Shown: in pieces, positions 1 to 13,100 of the stretch
How the letters are laid out: each line of letters begins with the position of its first letter
Position numbering within the stretch: the first letter of the stretch is position 1
Assembly (NCBI GenBank): GCA_018806985.1
Contig: JADANN010000098.1
Coordinates: 496,001 to 560,000 of the forward strand
Length of the DNA: 64,000 bases
DNA from: Angiostrongylus vasorum
Taxonomy: Eukaryota > Nematoda > Chromadorea > Rhabditida > Metastrongylidae
Reading direction: 5' to 3'
Position numbers and translations under genes: made by a program
Notes under the pieces: generated by a model
What the model was told of the DNA's origin: nothing
Seen by the model: the letters and a program-made list of their open reading frames with translations, nothing else
Databases searched by the model: none

Positions 1-196
1 GTTTTCTCTTACTCTCCCTAACTAATTTGTTACCAAATCCCCGATTAATGGGAATAGAAGGCTTAATTTCTCCACGAAGAGGAATCAAAGTCAACCGCAT
101 CCAGCCCATGTGTTCATTTCACGGGACTTCTAACCAGCGCGCTATTCATGTCCTTTTCTTCAGGAATTCGTCCTCTAAATAATTTGTATAGGCTTA

Positions 197-198
<2 letters not shown>

Positions 199-254
<56 letters not shown>
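199..254. repeat. (AT)n microsatellite
   Basis: About 28 uninterrupted AT units. Confidence 0.95.
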
Positions 255-256
<2 letters not shown>

Positions 257-454
257 CTGATACAAACATCTGTGCAAAACGTAGCATGTGATTTGAAACA
301 GTCTCCGGCAAATAAGGTTCGCGTCTACCATGAGAAAGTCCGACAAGCTATCTTTGTTTGCCCTCTCGTCAAAAACCACTGAAAATAAAGAGCCTCTTTG
401 GAGGAGTGTGATATTCTTCGTGTCCGTCGAGCTCATTAGAGGGTTACTGTTTAT

Positions 455-540
455 TGAACGCATATTTGGCGTCGTACATAATGACTTGCCATAGTCTAGC
501 GATATATCAAGTTAGTGCCTTTTTGTCCTCCCTAACAAAT
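455..540 (-). repeat. Family B SINE fragment, decayed
   Basis: GAACGCATATTTGGC and the CGATATATCAAG block match the middle of family B. Confidence 0.4.
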
Positions 541-1317
541 CCAGCATCGATTTTCAGATCCAGCTTGATTATGTCAGAGCTCAGAGGACGAGCAATGACG
601 ACGAGTATCGCTGAGCTCCCCCATTCACAACGCTATACTCCGATCCCTAGGAATTGTCGTCAATACACCAACATAAGAACTGTAGCAGGAACTACAGTGT
701 CAGCGATCCGCACTGCCCATTGATCCCAATGGTGAAATCTGAAGGCATAACAACGTCTTCGAAGCCTTGCCTCTTGCTCAGTGCTGAGTGGATCTTACTT
801 ATGACAAGTGGCTCTTAGTTTCTGAGTTGTGATAACACCTCCTAGGGAAATTATTAAGCGTTTTCTAATCCATTTCCGAAAGTGCTTTAAAAGATTTGAA
901 CGTTCCAGAAGTTTAGAACTTATCGCGATTAAGCAGAAAAATGTGTACCTTGTGAACGAAACAGTATATATTCCGTCCATTTCACTTCGTTCCGTAGTTT
1001 TTATAATAAATCGATATGTGTACATTTTAATTTTAAAAGTTAGAAGACTTAGAAAAGCATATCGCTCACCAAAAAGTGTGAAGGAAATCCTAGTGAAAGT
1101 GAGAAAATCCTAATAATCTGTTGGCAATGTTTCAGACATAGTGATTGACCACTTCAAAATGTTGATGGAAAGGGGCAGTTTCTGAAATGTCCTGAATATC
1201 TGGCAAAAGTTCCTATCTATTTTTTTATTACTTTTCCTTTTCTTCATCAAACTACGGAAAAAATACACTGGAAAAATAGAAATGAAAGAATAAAAGTGCT
1301 TCAGAAAAGATAACTTC
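541..1317. other. No feature recognised
   Basis: Only short open frames without splice-site support. Confidence 0.5.
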
Positions 1318-1600
1318 AACGAAGCTGAGATATTTGCAAAACTCTGGACCGCAGGCGCCTAAGGTGGGGAACGAACGCGCTATTGTCCTTTCCGGGGAGT
1401 AACGCGTTCACCACCACACCATGCGGGTCCTTCGTTTCGCCTGTCTCTCATCTAGTTCTGGTATGAACGCGTTACTCCCCGGAAAGGACAATAGCGCGTT
1501 CATTCTCCACCATAGGCACCTGCGGTCCAGAGTTTTGCAAATATCTCGGCTTCGTTGAAGTTATATTTCGCAATATACCCTGCCATCAAAAAGAGTAGGC
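1318..1600. repeat. Family C tRNA-headed inverted pair
   Basis: Two copies of the head point at each other across about 50 bp: 1318-1425 (sense -) and 1470-1565 (sense +). Each sense head has GGTGGTGAACGCG (A-box-like), an anticodon-stem-like CCCCGGAAAGG, and GTTCGTTCCCC or a decayed form (B-box-like). Confidence 0.7.
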
Positions 1601-1699
1601 AGTAAGTAAAAAGGTTAAAAATTGCTTCAGAAAGGAATCGTAATTACTAAAATCGGGGTTTGGAAGGGGTTAAATAAAAGTGGTTCTAAAAAAAAATCT

Positions 1700-1835
1700 A
1701 GCTGACAGAAACACAGAGCAAGGGTCTCCGTGGCGTTGTGTGTAATGCATGAGCCCCCGGAAAGGGAAATCGTGGTTCGATCTGGCTCGGTGTCAAGGTT
1801 TGCGAATATCTCAGCATTGTTGTGGTTGTAATAGT
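1700..1835 (+). repeat. tRNA-headed element, family C related
   Basis: TGGCGTTGTGTGTAATGCAT, CCCCCGGAAAGGG and GTGGTTCGATCT follow the A box, anticodon stem and B box order; then TTTGCGAATATCTCAGCAT as in family C. Confidence 0.55.
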
Positions 1836-2535
1836 TCTCTCCAAGTTCTTTGATAACAAATTATTTCACATAAGAGATAGAACAATTCAAAAGCCTCGAA
1901 TTTAAGATATTCTAACAATTCGAAGACTGGCTAGTAAAATAGACTTTTAGAAGGATCGTCTTGGGCAAAAAAATGTCCTGAATAGGGCTTTCATTTTGAC
2001 GCTTAAAGAAATTATGTATAAAGATTTCTAGGTTTTGCCGAATCGTAGGCTTGGTGGTTAGACGTTTTTCAGAAAATAACTGGGAGAAATAGCCTTCTAA
2101 AAAACATCAAATTCTGCAAAAATTTCAAGGACGTAGTTAATGAAAGGCATTCGAAAGGTGGTCTCGGAAGTGACAATTGACTTGACGCAGTGTTAATGGC
2201 TGTTTGTCAAGCAATTCTGCACCCAGATTGTGTGAGTGAGGGACACTTCATGACGTCCATCTCCTACAGTTCGGAATTCGTTTAAACAACACCCGAAACA
2301 CTAAACGGAACTCAGACGACGGAAGCAGTTGAATTCAAGACGATCACATGAATTTCGTCACCAGAAAAAAGGGTGGGCTGCGGGAGCGGATGGTGGCTGA
2401 GATCCATTCGAGATCCTCTGCAGTTATTCAATGATTACGAAAGTGACTTTACTACCGAATCCACAAAAAGATGAAAATGAAGCCATCAATGAAGGCCTTT
2501 AGGCAATTAAATGACTAATTGTTTATATTTTTTGT

Positions 2536-3045
2536 TTAGCAAACAAGAGGTGTTATTTTATTCCTTTATTTACGCATAAGCCGACGCTTTGGCGGATTTC
2601 GCCTTATTCAGAGCCTGGAAAGGTCAAGTTGACCGCAATATAATCAACCAAACACCTCCATAACCAAACAGAGAAAACGCCAAACCTAGATTTCAACCAC
2701 ATTGAACACAAAATAGCTTCCTTGCACATTCACCGCTTTCTATGAGTCTTCTACTGAGTATGTCGCGTGGAGACCAACCGCACAGAGATCACATGAAAGC
2801 GTAATGTGCGCTTCACATCAGAATAACAGGCTTATATACTGCCCAATATCAAGCGTGATAATGAGGCATTCCTCCCTGCTGTTCATTTCCGGAACATTTC
2901 AATTTGAGGAAGACGAAATCCGCCGAAACGTCAGCTTGTGCGTAAATAAAGAAATAAAATAACACCTCGTGTTTGCTAAACAGAAATATAAAGAATTATT
3001 CAATCAATGCCGAGGTTAACAGAAAGTCGGTCATGGGAGTTACAA
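2536..3045. mobile_element. Penelope-derived fold-back element
   Basis: The ends are inverted repeats (GTTTAGCAAACAAGAGGTGT against ACACCTCGTGTTTGCTAAAC). Inside, a - strand hammerhead remnant (2578-2617), pLTR and GIY-YIG tail sequence, and a + strand hammerhead (2904). The right end carries the PLE terminal motif GCCGAGGTTAACAGAAAG. Confidence 0.65.
2904..2935 (+). ncRNA. Hammerhead ribozyme remnant, first core base changed
   Basis: Core reads UUGAGGA (C3 to U), stem II keeps a pairable GACG/CGCC, then GAAA, CGUC, AGCUU. The partner on the opposite strand at 2578-2617 has CUGAAUA and AAAG and is more decayed. Confidence 0.5.
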
Positions 3046-3339
3046 CTAGTTGTGATTGTTATGAGGTGTAAGAGGAAGCATGGAAAAGTCAAGAACATAA
3101 CTTGAAAATCTTAAAGATTTACTGACGACCGTATCCATTGTCAACAAAGATGACATGGATTCGATTTCGTAGAAGTACCTCTCGATGGTCGGAGACTAGA
3201 ATCGAAGCTTCTTCGCGATGAAAAAAGCGTATCCCTTTCTAACATAATGCCGACTGCTGCAAGGTGGATTATCCGTTGAAAAACAAACTATTATCAACAG
3301 ATGGTCAAATCCACAACTACTACCCTGTATAAAAGAGCA

Positions 3340-3540
3340 CTGCCGAGTGAGGAAGCTTCATTCGTGCGGTGTTCACTGAAGAGGATCGGTCTCATTACGA
3401 CTACAAAGACGCCACAACAAGATTACGAACAGCTGTGGACCACCGACTCGAATCACCAGCTCTGATGAAGACGAAGACGTCGAGACGTTAGACGAAATAA
3501 ATATGTTTATCAACGTCGTGTAAGCACAACAATATAAACA
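3340..3540 (+). mobile_element. Fragment of a third hammerhead-bearing element family
   Basis: Contains AGCU, CUGAUGA (3462-3468), stem II GACG-AAGA-CGUC, then GAGA (for GAAA) and CGUU, followed by an AT-rich end resembling the sequences at 30.1 and 6.2 kb. Stem I no longer pairs well, so this is a remnant. Confidence 0.45.
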
Positions 3541-3960
3541 CAACCACAATGATGCTGAGATATTTGCAAAACTCCGGACCGCAAGTGTCTGCGTTTGGGA
3601 ACGAACGCGCTGTTACCCTTTCCGGGGGCTAGCGTGTTCACCACCACACCATGCGGATCCGTAGTTTCGCACGTCTCTCAGCTAGTTCTATAGATCAGTG
3701 CCATAAGCAATCATCCTTCAACGGGGTTGATCTGGAGAGTCCAAATCGGCAACGAACCCAGTTAAGCTGAGGCTGTAGTCGAAATCACAATGTCAACTTT
3801 TTATTTACTGCCTATTAGCCGCCGGAAAGAATAATAGCGTGTTCGTTCCCCACCGCAGACACCTGCGGTCCGATGTTTTGAAAATATCTCAGCATCATTG
3901 TGGTTGCATCACACGTAATACACTGCGATGAAAAATTGTAACAGGCAGTAAATAAAAAGT
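3540..3960. repeat. Family C inverted pair with inner segment
   Basis: Left head 3546-3650 (sense -), an inner segment with CTCAGCTAGTTCTATAGATC and CCAGTTAAGCTGAGGC, right partial head 3825-3900 (sense +), then the tail TAATACACTGCGATGAAAAA. Confidence 0.7.
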
Positions 3961-3982
3961 TGACAATATAAACACGTGCTGA

Positions 3983-4222
3983 TTACTTACTACCGAGGTT
4001 AAATGACGGTCGGTTTGAAAATTGTTTCTCCTTCTGCTTCTCTCTTTCCATCTCTTTTTTTAGTTCTTCAAGATTTCTTAAGTACCCCGGCCTGAAGACA
4101 TTTAATGGATACCGTAAACAATTGTTCGAAACAAAAACGGCCATTGTCTTTCTAGGGCAAACATCTAGCAACAGCTTGCCAACGTTCTCAGATTTAATGC
4201 GGATCTGAAACCACAACATCAT
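3983..4222 (-). CDS. Candidate exon, Lys/Glu-rich, unknown gene
   Basis: On the - strand GTGGTTTCAG (AG at about 4204-4205) is followed by an open frame of about 65 residues, with a Cys/Pro segment and then a charged helix (LEELKKEMEREKQKEKQ), ending near possible donors GTAGTA and GTAAGT at about 3990-3997. This looks like an internal exon of a - strand gene whose other exons I could not place. The last bases resemble the terminal motif of the nearby Penelope elements, so part of it may be repeat-derived. Confidence 0.35.
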   Translation of the reverse strand: MMLWFQIRIKSENVGKLLLDVCPRKTMAVFVSNNCLRYPLNVFRPGYLRNLEELKKEMEREKQKEKQFSNRPSFNLGSK

Positions 4223-4689
4223 TAAATGTTCAAAGCAAAGAAACTGAATGAGGCCATCCGGGGAAAAAATGTGCTCAATTTGCTATTTATACAAATTTAA
4301 ATCAACTTAAGATTTGTTATCAGCTCTTTGATATGTGAAAAGTCCAGAACCTTTCTAATATACTTTGCAGACATTTTTTTTAACCTGAAATGCCTCTTTA
4401 AAGATATAAATCTTGAGCTTTTTCCCGCCAATTTCTTTTGTTCGTCCCATACTTCACCGTCATATAGGAAGCCTCTCGGTGACGAACTAAAATTTACGTC
4501 AGCTTTTTCAGATCAAAAGCAAGAAAACAGAACTCGTTGATTCCTTATTGGCTGTTAGTGTTCACAATCTTGAATGCTTGCTGTTGATCCTTTAATAAGT
4601 TCAAGCTTTGCTGCACTATGACGGCAATGAGCTCTTTCCCACTATGTCGTGTATTTTTTTAGGCCTGTTTATTAATTTCCGTGAGCTCG

Positions 4690-4800
4690 CATAAATATAT
4701 ATATATACATACATGTGTATGTAGACATGTATATATATATGCATAAGCGTATACATATATCTATACATATGCGTGTATATGTGTGTGCACATCTGTGCAT
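4690..4800. repeat. TA/TG-rich imperfect microsatellite
   Basis: Mixed (TA)n, ATACAT and GTGTATG units. Confidence 0.8.
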
Positions 4801-4854
4801 GTACATCAATACGGAATAATGCAACGCAGGAAGTTAGAAATGACCTGCCACACA

Positions 4855-5110
4855 CATGTAGTCGTTGGTTCAGTCCAGTGATCCAGGGTTCACCCTAGCC
4901 TTCCATACCTTTGGGATCAGTAAATCGCTGCCAGGCTTGCCTTAGAGGATAGAAGCACTGGTTTGATGCATCAGCAGGCCCACTGCAAGTCATTGTACGT
5001 ACCAAATATTTATTCAATCACTAGTGATGCTTGATGAAGTCGAATGCATTGGTGCATTCTTTAGAGGCTGATCAGTGCCGAACGCTTTATCATTTATTCT
5101 TCATCAGTAA
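4855..5110 (+). repeat. Family B SINE, decayed
   Basis: Head (GGTTCAGTCCAGTGATCCAG), CCTTCCATACCTTTGGGATC, and tail GATGAAGTCGAATGCATTGG to CGCTTTATCATTTATTC follow the family consensus with many changes. Confidence 0.5.
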
Positions 5111-6149
5111 TTTGTGAAGGAGAGCAATCCAAGCGACAATGAACAACCAACGTTGATCCAAAAATCAATGAACGAACTACTGTTGTAGCCTCTACTTCTT
5201 CCACATCTTCTTACATCTCATTTTGAACTTACTGCCCTAACACTTTTGGAACGTTTTAAATGATTGAAGCGATTTTAAATTATAATAAAGTGACTATATC
5301 ATTCTCTTTCTCTACACTCTAAATTTCCAGTAGTTCATCGTATCTTTGGATGCTTAGGGACTTTAAATTTCGGAAAAATACACATCATAGCACTATTTCT
5401 TGACCAAAGACTACATCAAGGCCACTTGATGGCGTGAATGTAATCACACACAGGCACTTTTTTGTTGGTGTAACGAACTCCACCACAGTGGTCGTGCTTT
5501 GAACACAACTACCAACGTTTTTCAATGTCCTCGTCGTATCCTAGAAATCGGATAGTTATGAAGCATTAATAATTCGAACAGGAAACAGTCAGAATGCTTT
5601 TTCAGAAACGAAACGCTTTTTTTGAACCTATCGAGGTTTATCCACAAGAAAGTATTCGTTTTCTGGATATACTAGAAAATCCAGATTCTATCCCGTAAAT
5701 TTCACAAGTGTTTTCCATCGAAAGACGGACGATTCGCAGTCAAGAGTAACATTTACAAAGTGGAACATGACATGTTACTAAAAGGAAACCAATTTTTTTA
5801 AAGTCCGTTTTTCTGCTTCCATAACTTTACGCGAAGCTTTTGTGGTCTCCAATTTGGTGCTACTCAACGGCAACAAATGACGAGGATCTAAAGCGACCGC
5901 GAGTTTAGCACGAGAGCAGAGAGTCACAAGAAATCACATGCGTCACACATTGCCTTGGTGATCATCTACTGGTCCGAATAGGAATCAGCTGTGTATCTTT
6001 AGCCGCTCTTTCTGCTTGTTCATACGAGACAGTGATTTGCACGCCTTCCACTGAGTAATTGCGTAGAAATCTCCTTCTTTAAACCGATCGTCATTCAACC
6101 TCTGCTTCAATAACTAGTACCTTCTTCGATTATTAAGCTAACACATGAT
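5111..6149. other. No feature recognised
   Basis: AT-rich, no open frame of note. It may hold missing 5' exons of the 7149-15135 gene. Confidence 0.4.
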
Positions 6150-6260
6150 TGATGGATAGACTTATTGACATTCAACGTCTTCATCTTCTTCAGAGCTACT
6201 TGATCCAACTCGACGGTCCACAGGCCAACCATTTTTTATCAGCTTCGTGTTGGCTTAATA
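6150..6260 (-). mobile_element. Decayed hammerhead-element fragment
   Basis: On the - strand, GTGGACCGTCGAGTTGGATC, AGCTCTGAAGA and GAAGACGTTGAA parallel the 3340-3540 copy; the GAAA box is GAAU. Confidence 0.35.
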
Positions 6261-6759
6261 ATCCAAGAAGATAATAACCTTAAATTTTGGTGTTTTGTAT
6301 GGTACTTTCTTCACTGTATATACGTCAGGCTTACCGTCGGCTAAGCAAACTGAAAATGTGCAGTCTCCTATAAAGAAACTACAATCACTTTGTGTCTCAC
6401 ATTATACCTCATAACCATTATAACATAAATAGGAAGTTTTATACGTGATCCGTGAGAAATTTGGATCAGTTTAGGAAACTCGTGTCATGCTGAAGTGAAA
6501 CAGTCCGTACTACTCACAACAAAATGATGGTATTTGTCTTACTTGTCCCTTTCAAGTCATTATAGTGTGAAAACAAGCAGAGTTGTTTATTTTTTTTGGA
6601 CATATTTTCTTCATCAGAACACAAAGGATAGAGCGACGTCTGGTTTCGATGTATCCCTGAAGGATGCGCTATAATGACTATATCCCACCTATCCCACCTG
6701 AGCTAAATCACAGTGGATAGGAGATAGGAGAAGAAAACGTTTGGTGGTGATCAATCCTT

Positions 6760-7000
6760 TTGGAATATGCTAAGCATTTGACTCCATTAATCACCGTAAA
6801 GCTGATTAAATGCATGTTTGGCTTATAGAGTTATGTGGTGTTCTACCGATGTATCAAGTCTGTCCTGCTATCTTCCTAGACAAATTTGGTATAAAAGTCA
6901 CGATTAAGTAGTGAAGGCCAGGTTGTTCTGGGAATCGAAGCGACACGACCATATGAGTAATCGTTAGCATCGCCAACCGACACGCGATGCAAACAGACAA
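6760..7000 (-). repeat. Family B SINE with tRNA-like head
   Basis: Body CTACCGATGTATCAAGTCTG and a - strand head with A-box-like TGTCGGTTGGCGATG and B-box-like GCTTCGATTCCCAG. Confidence 0.5.
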
Positions 7001-7148
7001 TCTAAATCATGTGGTATTGAAAGCGCCATATCGGAATCTTTAGGCTTAAACCTCGTAAGATTTCTATTACGGAAATGGCGATGGACATCATTGCAATATG
7101 TTGTTTCGCTTCATTTCATCCGAGAAGTTCTTATACCGATTTTTTCAG

Positions 7149-10100
7149 GCTCAGCTGAACAGAGACATTGGGCGTTCGGTTCGTCGACACCACGAGATCT
7201 CGCCCACATGACGGCCATTTCCACTGCACAACGTGTCTATGACGCTAAATCGCCGAAAAAAAGCACCACATCACCGGAATTCACAACTCCAGTGCGCAAA
7301 CGTAGCACAACAGGTTTGGCAGAAAAATGTCTGAAGTTAGCGATATTATCTGAATTGAAGCACGCCACTCCATGCAGATCATATGTATCGATTAGTCGCT
7401 TTCCTGATTGTCGCATTTTGCCCATAGTATTTCTGTAGTACACGTTTCGATGATCTGTAGGCTTTTAAGTGAAGTAGTGCGTGCTGCATTTATTTCGTTT
7501 AGTTTTTCTTTACTATTATGCAGTAATTACTGATCAGGGGCGGATAACACAGTGGTAGTGGTGTCAGTCATCATGGGCACGGTGCTGGTTCGACCCCGCT
7601 TCGGCTCACCGAGACTCTCATCCCTCGGCGGTTGGGATATTGGTACCGGACTTGTCTGCGAAAAATCCACTCTCTTCAATCTAATTGGAAACGCTCTAGC
7701 CAGGCAATCCCAGGACTCCAGTGAGAATCGACTCCACCAGCATTCTACGACATTCAAGTTGAAATGAAAATCCTCAAGCAGCAGCCGAAGCCACACGGAA
7801 AAAACTTGGAAGACCTTCGTGGAAGATGTATGCGAGGAAGCGAATCGAATGAAAGACGTGCTGGGATCCACACAGTTAATCCCTGAGGGATGCGCCATGC
7901 ATTCGACTTCATTAAGCATCTTTTGGAGGTGATTGAATGCATATCTGTCCTTTACAGTGACACGCAGTGGCCTACCGATGTATCGAGCCAGCGCTGCTAT
8001 CCTCCCAGATAAGTCTGGTACCAATTTGCCTACCCCGGAGGGATGGAAGGCTTGGTGGGCCATGGGCGCGGAGATCGATTCCACGTGTGTGTCGCAGGGC
8101 CCCTACGACCACCGCGCCACAAGCGCCCCACTACTGTGGTAAATCTGATAAAGGTAAAGATATAACGGGAATCTTTCCCAGTAACGTCATACATGCAACA
8201 ATGTTAAGAAGACATATTAAGCAAAGACTTTTTAACAAACATAGGTAAACTAACACTGAAACCATAACTGCATTATATGAGAGGCAGTTTTCCAATACGA
8301 GAGGTATAAGATATTGATCTAATAGATTCCTGAGAATTTCCCATGATTTGGATCTAAGTCATTTTTACTGTCGTTGTTCTACGCAATATTGATTCCCCCT
8401 TAAGAATGTTAATCCCGGACTTCTTCTTTCGGAAGTGCGTTGTACTTTTGGGAACGCAAATTCCTTCGTTGACGATAAGCAAATGGGACGACTTCCAAAA
8501 CAAAACCGGATTTTTGCTACTAACTTAAGTGTTTTTATTCTATATGGTTGGTGAAATAGGACAAACCATGTTTTTCTGGAACAGCGGCAGATTTTCTACA
8601 CAAGTGGTTTTGAAAGAAATATCAGGTCGAACAGCTTCTCATTCGTCTGAAGCTCAGCCTTTTTGATTGAGTAGTTGAGTTCGTGTGTAATTTCTAGCTT
8701 ACTTTGATATTTACATGGCTCGTCTTCATGCTTCGTGCGAACCCCTAAGACTGCCTTCATTAGATTCGTGGTCTTGCAACGATCATCCACAGAGATGATC
8801 GGATTTGCTTTAGGAGGTATCTGGTGCTGAATAGTCGTTTTCTGTCCCTATTTGGCATGTTCAATAGTGAGTGAACGTATTTTTGCACTGGAATTCAAAT
8901 ATCTGTACCATGACGCCGCCAGGCTTTCATTATGGTCGCGTCACGTGTGGATTCAAAAGAGTGGTACTGCCTGATACTGAGATTCTTTCAGGACGCAGCG
9001 AATCCTATGATTAGTCCAATTACCTCTCGAAGGCAACCTAATAAGGTCGATTTAGTATAAGTAAATGTTTCGTGTGAGTGATGAGTCGCTGATCATTTTT
9101 TCACGTATGTAGTCATGTGTCCCCTAAATGTCATCCCTAAATGCTCCATCTACATAAATCTGAAAAAGGGAAAAAAAAAGACAAAACAATGTGAGTGCTA
9201 TCACAACTGAAATCGTTTTGTTTTCTCGTAATCATCGTCCATACAAGTACAGTGCTTTGTTCATGATGAAGATTGGGAGTATCGCGTTTCTTTATTCAGG
9301 AGTTTTTATGGCTACAAGTATACCTGACTTATTAAGCACCAAACAGATCCGTCAATCCTGAAGTTGGTGCTCCTGTGGGAAAATCAACGTCTTCCTGTGG
9401 ACCAATTACTACTATGCCTTGCACATGTGTCGTTGATACTTATCATTAAATTAGCTATGAACAGCACTTTCCTTTTGTCTCCTCACCTCCTCATCACCTT
9501 CACCTCGAATCACTTCGGGAATTCGGAGAGTCATTCCTTATAATAACACTCTTCTGCGACTTTTTGTGTTACAACTTCTTTCACGTTTATGTATGAGACC
9601 TCTTTTTCCGCATATTTTATTATTTGTCAAGATATAGTTGCCTATGGATTGTTTTTATGGCTTCAGTCTACTACACCATACTTCAGCAGGCACCGTTAAA
9701 CTCCTTTCGTCTCCACTGCGTGCTGAATCTGCCAAGCAGCTTTCGGTTGCTCAACGGATACGAAGAGTACTACATCGTTTAATGATTCCTCTGCTTTTAC
9801 TGCTTTTTGGGAAAAGATAGTTACGAGTAGCTAGTTGTGCTCTATCGTAGGATAGGTTTCCTCTTTCCTCTTAACTGCGCTTCCTAATGAAAATTTCAAA
9901 CACCTTTACAAAGTTTTCTGGGTAGGGGGGTGGATAGATCCCTACAGTAGTTCGACACACAGAAACATTATCCGTTCAAGATGGGACAGTAGACCTTTGA
10001 AGGGAAAAACGAAATAAATATAACGCCTACAGCATCAGGATATGAACTATTCCAGCGCCCCCAGCCAATCTATAGAGTGGCGGCGGCAAGTCCACCCAAA

Positions 10101-13100
10101 CCGTTTGAGGAAGACGCAGCATCAGAGCCGGATTTCGTTCAGGTCAATTATATTCACCATTTACTTTCTACTTCACCATCGAATCGACAATTCTACTTAA
10201 TTAGAAGGGAAAAAATCATGAGTTGTCAAAGTATTCCCTAAATTCTCCTCTAGGATCGACAGGAATTACTCAGCGAACTTCAAAAGAAAAAGGTGACAAT
10301 GACTTCAAATAAGAAAAAAGTCGATGAGAAGACAAATGGGAAAGGCTCTCGAGGTCAAGTTTCTTTACTTTTATTCCATATAGTAAACCCATGAGGCTAA
10401 CCTATCCACAAAAGAAACTATTCTTTTAAATAACCATTTTTCCCATTTTCAGACATTCGACTGATTGTGTTAATGAAAAAGACTTATCGATCATGGAGAA
10501 TCAATTTTTTGAGCTATCAAATGACATCACGCCCTAAGATTTTTCACGCCATAGCTGCTTCCACCTCCTTTTTCGTAGACCTTATTTCTTCTTTTGGATT
10601 CCAAAATATCTTGGGATGAACACTTTTCAAATGGATCCCATAAAAATTTTTTCAAAAAATACTCACAACTTTTCAAAAAATTTCCTTTGCTCTAAAATTT
10701 TAGTGGCCTACTGGGAGGATGTGTCAATTTTTGCCTTTACTCGAAAAAAGCAATAAATCCATGGAGTTCACAGATGTTTTTTCATCCATAAAAAACCTCA
10801 CCGCGGTAAAACCCTCCTCATCTCCCAGACATCCGTGGATCCTCGTGGGATCCAGAAATGTGGTGATGTGGCTTTAGAAGAAACCAGAAATAATACAAAG
10901 ATCGATTCCAGATAAGTCGAAAACACAGGCTGAACCAAACAAAACGAAAATCGACGAGACCCCACGTTTCACTCAAGCTCCCGGTAGGCGACTTTTCCGG
11001 ACGGTTTCCGAAAAATGAGAACAACTGACTTCTTTTATGACGACCATTCTCCTTAACTCTACTTTTAACACCGTGGCTATCGTAAGGCTTTACTCTCAAG
11101 TCCTGGTTTCCAGAATTCGATATAGATATACATAACAAATCGTGTGGGCCATATATGACTCACATTGTCAGCAGTATGTTAGTGGTCAGCGACCAACTGC
11201 GGTCATTAATACGTTTTCAGCAAAACAGAATTTCATAAAGATTTTTCAAAGAATTTTTTGCACATGAATTCTAACGACTTACTAAATTCGTAATAACACC
11301 TAAGGATTTGATTTTTTTTTTCTGTGAAGGATGTTCCATCCTTTTCTTATTCTTGGCGTAAATCGCTGAATGCGTCGTTTTCTTGTGCAGCAATCGCGAG
11401 GTTGTTAAACAGCATACATTTACTTCCATAGAAAAACACAATACAATACAACAGTAGCTGATGTTTCGGCTGTATCGCCTTCTTCAGAGCCTGGAAGGGT
11501 ATACTGACATACAATTTACTAGGCCAAGCGCATCAATGACACTTACAAAAAGATGAAAAACTCTATGGTAATTACATGGTCAACAGCTTCTCGAAAAACT
11601 CACCGCTTTTTTTACGTGCCTTCCCATGAGGAAGATTAGAACAGCTGATTATAGTCGCATAGGGTTGATGACTGCACCATCCCACATCAGAAATTGATGC
11701 GAACATACGGGGTCAGGTCGCGTATGACCTCTGGGCATTCGTCCCTGCTATTCATTGTAGGGTTTTTGGCATTTATCCAAAACGCCTCAAGAAGTTTTCG
11801 CGCTGGTGTTCTAGTCTCCTGCGCAAGGATATTGACTTTTACTTCAAAATCGTCCCCGCTATGCTTTTGTATCCTCTGTGTGCCCAGTGGTGTACTTTGT
11901 CTTAGTTTTCGTTTGCCATCGTTTGCACAGGAGTGGCTGTTCGAAGATGGCGGTTAGCAATGGGACAGCGACTGGCACCAAATGAAATGTGAAACAACAA
12001 ATTGCGTAATTTGCCCTTACGGCAGTGACGGTGATTGCATGAGTTCAGGTAAGATATACCTGATTTCTTGTAATAATTGCGGAGATGAATATATTGGCGA
12101 AACGGGCACACCTTTGTGTATTCGTACAAAAGAACACCTAGACGGCAAACGAAAACTAAGACAAAGTACCCCAACTAGGCACGCATAGGATACAAAAGCA
12201 TAGTGGGACGATTTTGAAGTAAAAGTCAATATCCTTGCACAGGAGACTAAAACACCAGCGCGAAAACTTCTTGAGGCTTTTTAGGGAAGTGCCAAAAACC
12301 CTACAATGAATAGCAGGGATGAATGCCCAGAGGTCACGTACGACCCCGTATGTTCGCATCAATTTCTAATGTGGGATGGTGCAGTCATCAACCATATGCG
12401 ACTATAATCAGCTGTGCTAGTCTCCCTCATTGGAAGTCACGTAAAAAAGCGGTTTTTCTTTTCGAGCTGTTTGTTTTTCATGTAATTAACATGGAGTTTT
12501 CTTTTTGTAAGTTATTGAAGCGTTTGGCCTAGTAAACTGTATACATTGTATACCAGTCCGCCCCTTCCTGGCTCTGAGAGGCGATACTGCTGAAACGTCA
12601 GCTACTGTTGCATTGTATTGTGTTTTTTCTATGGAAGTAAATGTATGTTGTTTAACAACCTCGCGATTGCTGAACAAGAAAACGACGCATTCATATTCCA
12701 ATGCCGAGGTTAATAGAAAGTCGATCCTGGGAACTGTAAATCGCTGAGTTAATCTTATTGTCATCTAAATCATGGCATTTCCAATTTTTTTTCGGTCAAC
12801 GCGATACGATTTCCAGGTGTTATAGAGTGACTTTTGACCTTTTTACGAACTGTCATCTATATGTAGCATATATCTACTTGGATACTTAGACGGCCACTCC
12901 TCACTGGATGTGTGGGCCTCAGCATAATCTCCATTTGTCGAGGTTTTGCTGATTTAGCTAAGGTGTTTGCATGGAGTCCCGAAGTCAGCCTGGCAAAGTC
13001 TGCCACAGGTTGTGTCACCACCACAGTCAGTCGCCGCCCTTGTGGATCAAAGGAAGATTTGCCACCATGCGACTAGTTTGATACCAGGACGGTGGTGGAA

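Larger units (their letters stand above)
11380..12740. mobile_element. Large Penelope fold-back with GIY-YIG fragment
   Basis: Left arm (about 11387-11931, PLE sense on -) and right arm (about 12140-12690, sense on +) are inverted repeats of some 540 bp. The spacer and right arm encode a GIY-YIG segment in + (11982-12188: CVICPYGSDG, IYLISCNNCGDEYIGET). A nearly intact hammerhead sits in the left arm (11456) and a decayed one in the right (12571-12603). It lies in intron 3 of the 7149-15135 gene. Confidence 0.75.

Noticed and set aside
114..463. Open frames with long Tyr-Ile runs
   Set aside because: Translation of the (AT)n microsatellite.
7527..8248. Overlapping open frames up to 185 codons on both strands
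   Set aside because: They read through the B2 and B SINE copies; the same peptides recur wherever family B lies (13.5, 26.5, 37.6, 38.7, 43.7, 52.2, 53.2 kb).
12571..12603. Intact hammerhead in the right arm of the 11.4-12.7 kb fold-back
   Set aside because: CUGANGA has lost a base (CUGAGA) and stem II is mismatched; only a relic.
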